Shown piece after piece: positions 63,119 to 64,000 of a DNA stretch of 64,000 bases. The notes below the pieces were generated by a model, which did no database searches, was not told the origin of the DNA, and saw only the letters and a program-made list of their open reading frames with translations. Made by a program: the position numbers and the translations under genes. How positions within the stretch are numbered: the first letter of the stretch is position 1; every line of letters begins with the position of its first letter. The stretch comes from Microbulbifer hydrolyticus. GTDB lineage: Bacteria > Pseudomonadota > Gammaproteobacteria > Pseudomonadales > Cellvibrionaceae. The stretch lies in the NCBI RefSeq assembly GCF_009931115.1, contig NZ_CP047491.1:3237501-3301500 (forward strand). The letters are read 5' to 3'.

Positions 63119-63140
63119 AATTGATATCAATTCTCATTTT
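63119..63140. promoter_or_regulatory. Fur box upstream of receptor 5
   Basis: The 22-bp sequence AATTGATATCAATTCTCATTTT matches the usual marine/pseudomonad Fur-box form TGATAATCATTCTCATTT at 15 of 18 positions. It ends about 154 bp before the receptor 5 ATG and indicates iron-repressed expression. No further regulatory signal was seen in the 62872-63293 gap beyond this and the tRNA promoter. Confidence 0.65.
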
Positions 63141-63293
63141 CTTTAGTATCTCGCCAAATCATCACAAACGCGACGTCCAGCCACCGGAGCAGCCCGCCCC
63201 GAGTGCCGGATACGCCGCAACCGCGGTGCGGCCTGAAGTCCTTGCTGCCCCCGACTTATATAAATTCACACAACATCGTATTAGGAGCCCCGC

Positions 63294-64000
63294 ATGCGCT
63301 GCCTGAAGACTTCTATTGCCCTGGCCATTGCGACTGCCAGCACAGCCACCTTCGCCGCGGAAACGGATTCCCTTATAGAGGAAGAAGTTGTCGTAACAGC
63401 CAGCCGTACCGAAAAGCCCCTGAGCGCGATCCCCAACACCGTCACCCTGATCGACCAGCAGGAACTGACCAGCCAGATGGCCGCCACCAGCGACCTGTCG
63501 ACCATTCTCGGCAACCTGATCCCCAGCTTCTCCCCCAGCCGTCAAAAGATGACCAGCTCCGGCGAGAGCCTGCGCGGCCGCAAGCCGCTGTACCTGATCG
63601 ACGGCGTGCCCCAGTCCAACCCGCTGCGCAATGGCGGGCGCGACGGCCACACCATCGACCCGCTGGTACTGGAGCGCGTGGAAGTGATCCACGGTGCCAA
63701 CGCGATTCACGGCATGGGGGCTTCAGGCGGCATCATCAACCTGGTTAGCCGCACCCCCAGCGACGAGTTCCAGCAGAGCGTGCGTGTCGAGTCTGCACTT
63801 CAGAGTGAGGACTTGGGTGAATCCGCGGGATACAACGGCAGCTACAGCCTCTCCGGCAAAGTGGACGCAGTGGATGTACTGGCGAGCGTTACCTACCGCA
63901 GTAGCGGTGTCGGCTATGACGCCAATGGCGATATTGTCGGTTTCGACAATACCCAGGGCGATACCATGGACAGTGAAACTACCAATGCCTTTATCAAGAC
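63294..64000 (+). CDS. TonB-dependent receptor (receptor 5), siderophore-type, truncated by window end
   Basis: The first 235 residues are present and the frame runs off the end. Signal KTSIALAIATASTATFAAET, TonB box EEEVVVTASRTEK, then a plug with LRGRKPLYLIDGVPQSNPL, ERVEVIHGANAIHGMGASGG and INLVSRTPSDEFQ. It differs from receptors 1-4 (VTASR, not VTGSR) and is closer to siderophore/metal receptors. ATG 63294 has TTAGGAG upstream. The Fur box 154 bp upstream supports iron transport. No STN domain. Confidence 0.9.
   Translation, partial: MRCLKTSIALAIATASTATFAAETDSLIEEEVVVTASRTEKPLSAIPNTVTLIDQQELTSQMAATSDLSTILGNLIPSFSPSRQKMTSSGESLRGRKPLYLIDGVPQSNPLRNGGRDGHTIDPLVLERVEVIHGANAIHGMGASGGIINLVSRTPSDEFQQSVRVESALQSEDLGESAGYNGSYSLSGKVDAVDVLASVTYRSSGVGYDANGDIVGFDNTQGDTMDSETTNAFIK

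Overview
This 64 kb window is an ordinary chromosomal stretch of a GC-rich gammaproteobacterium. The sequence suggests a marine, heterotrophic member of the Cellvibrionales, of the Microbulbifer kind. Reasons: a Pseudomonas-type gltX, the gammaproteobacterial order tRNA-fMet/rimP/nusA/infB/rbfA/truB/rpsO/pnp, the pairs dnaX-ybaB-recR and rnd-ycgL-ycgN, and five large TonB-dependent receptors with the 'VVTGSRI' type TonB box. The genus is an inference from gene content only. No prophage, insertion sequence, transposase, CRISPR array or rRNA gene was seen.

Layout. 1-7.5 kb holds housekeeping metabolism: galU (with a CRP/Vfr-type site), gltX, a degenerate glycerophosphodiesterase overlapping a GlpD-like dehydrogenase, dusA, transaldolase and a TerB-like protein. 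7.5-9.7 kb holds a partner-switching pair, a response regulator/PP2C phosphatase and a STAS antagonist. 9.8-13.2 kb holds an MlaA-like protein without any cysteine, then a three-gene bufferin/HvfA-type operon (BufA precursor with eight EGKCG/EGTCG cysteines, MNIO oxidase, DUF2063 partner). 13.4-19 kb holds hrpA and a POT peptide transporter, followed by two facing copies of a palindromic element whose inner hairpins differ by compensatory changes. 19.3-25.5 kb holds a MoxR/VWA pair, a three-TM winged-helix protein, ycgN, ycgL, rnd and recR. 25.5-28.1 kb holds ybaB and dnaX, the latter with a complete E. coli-like programmed -1 frameshift site.

28.4-49 kb is the accessory part: an ECF sigma/FecR/STN-receptor signalling set, three more TonB-dependent receptors and, between two of them, a lower-GC block coding for a TPR-2OG-Fe(II) oxygenase, two paralogous 2OG-Fe(II) oxygenases and a TPR-sulfotransferase. 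49-53 kb holds a TPR/transglutaminase lipoprotein, a second POT transporter and a TauE-type exporter. 53-62.9 kb is the translation/RNA-turnover operon read leftwards from a strong sigma70 promoter through two tandem initiator tRNA genes. The window ends inside a fifth TonB-dependent receptor preceded by a Fur box.

How it works together: the receptors and the two POT symporters fit a lifestyle of importing peptides and glycans through both membranes. The bufferin operon fits copper handling. The TPR/2OG/sulfotransferase block is the best candidate here for an undescribed pathway, possibly hydroxylating and sulfating a substrate linked to the adjacent receptors. Several start codons were moved downstream from the longest frame on ribosome-binding-site and family grounds; each case is stated.
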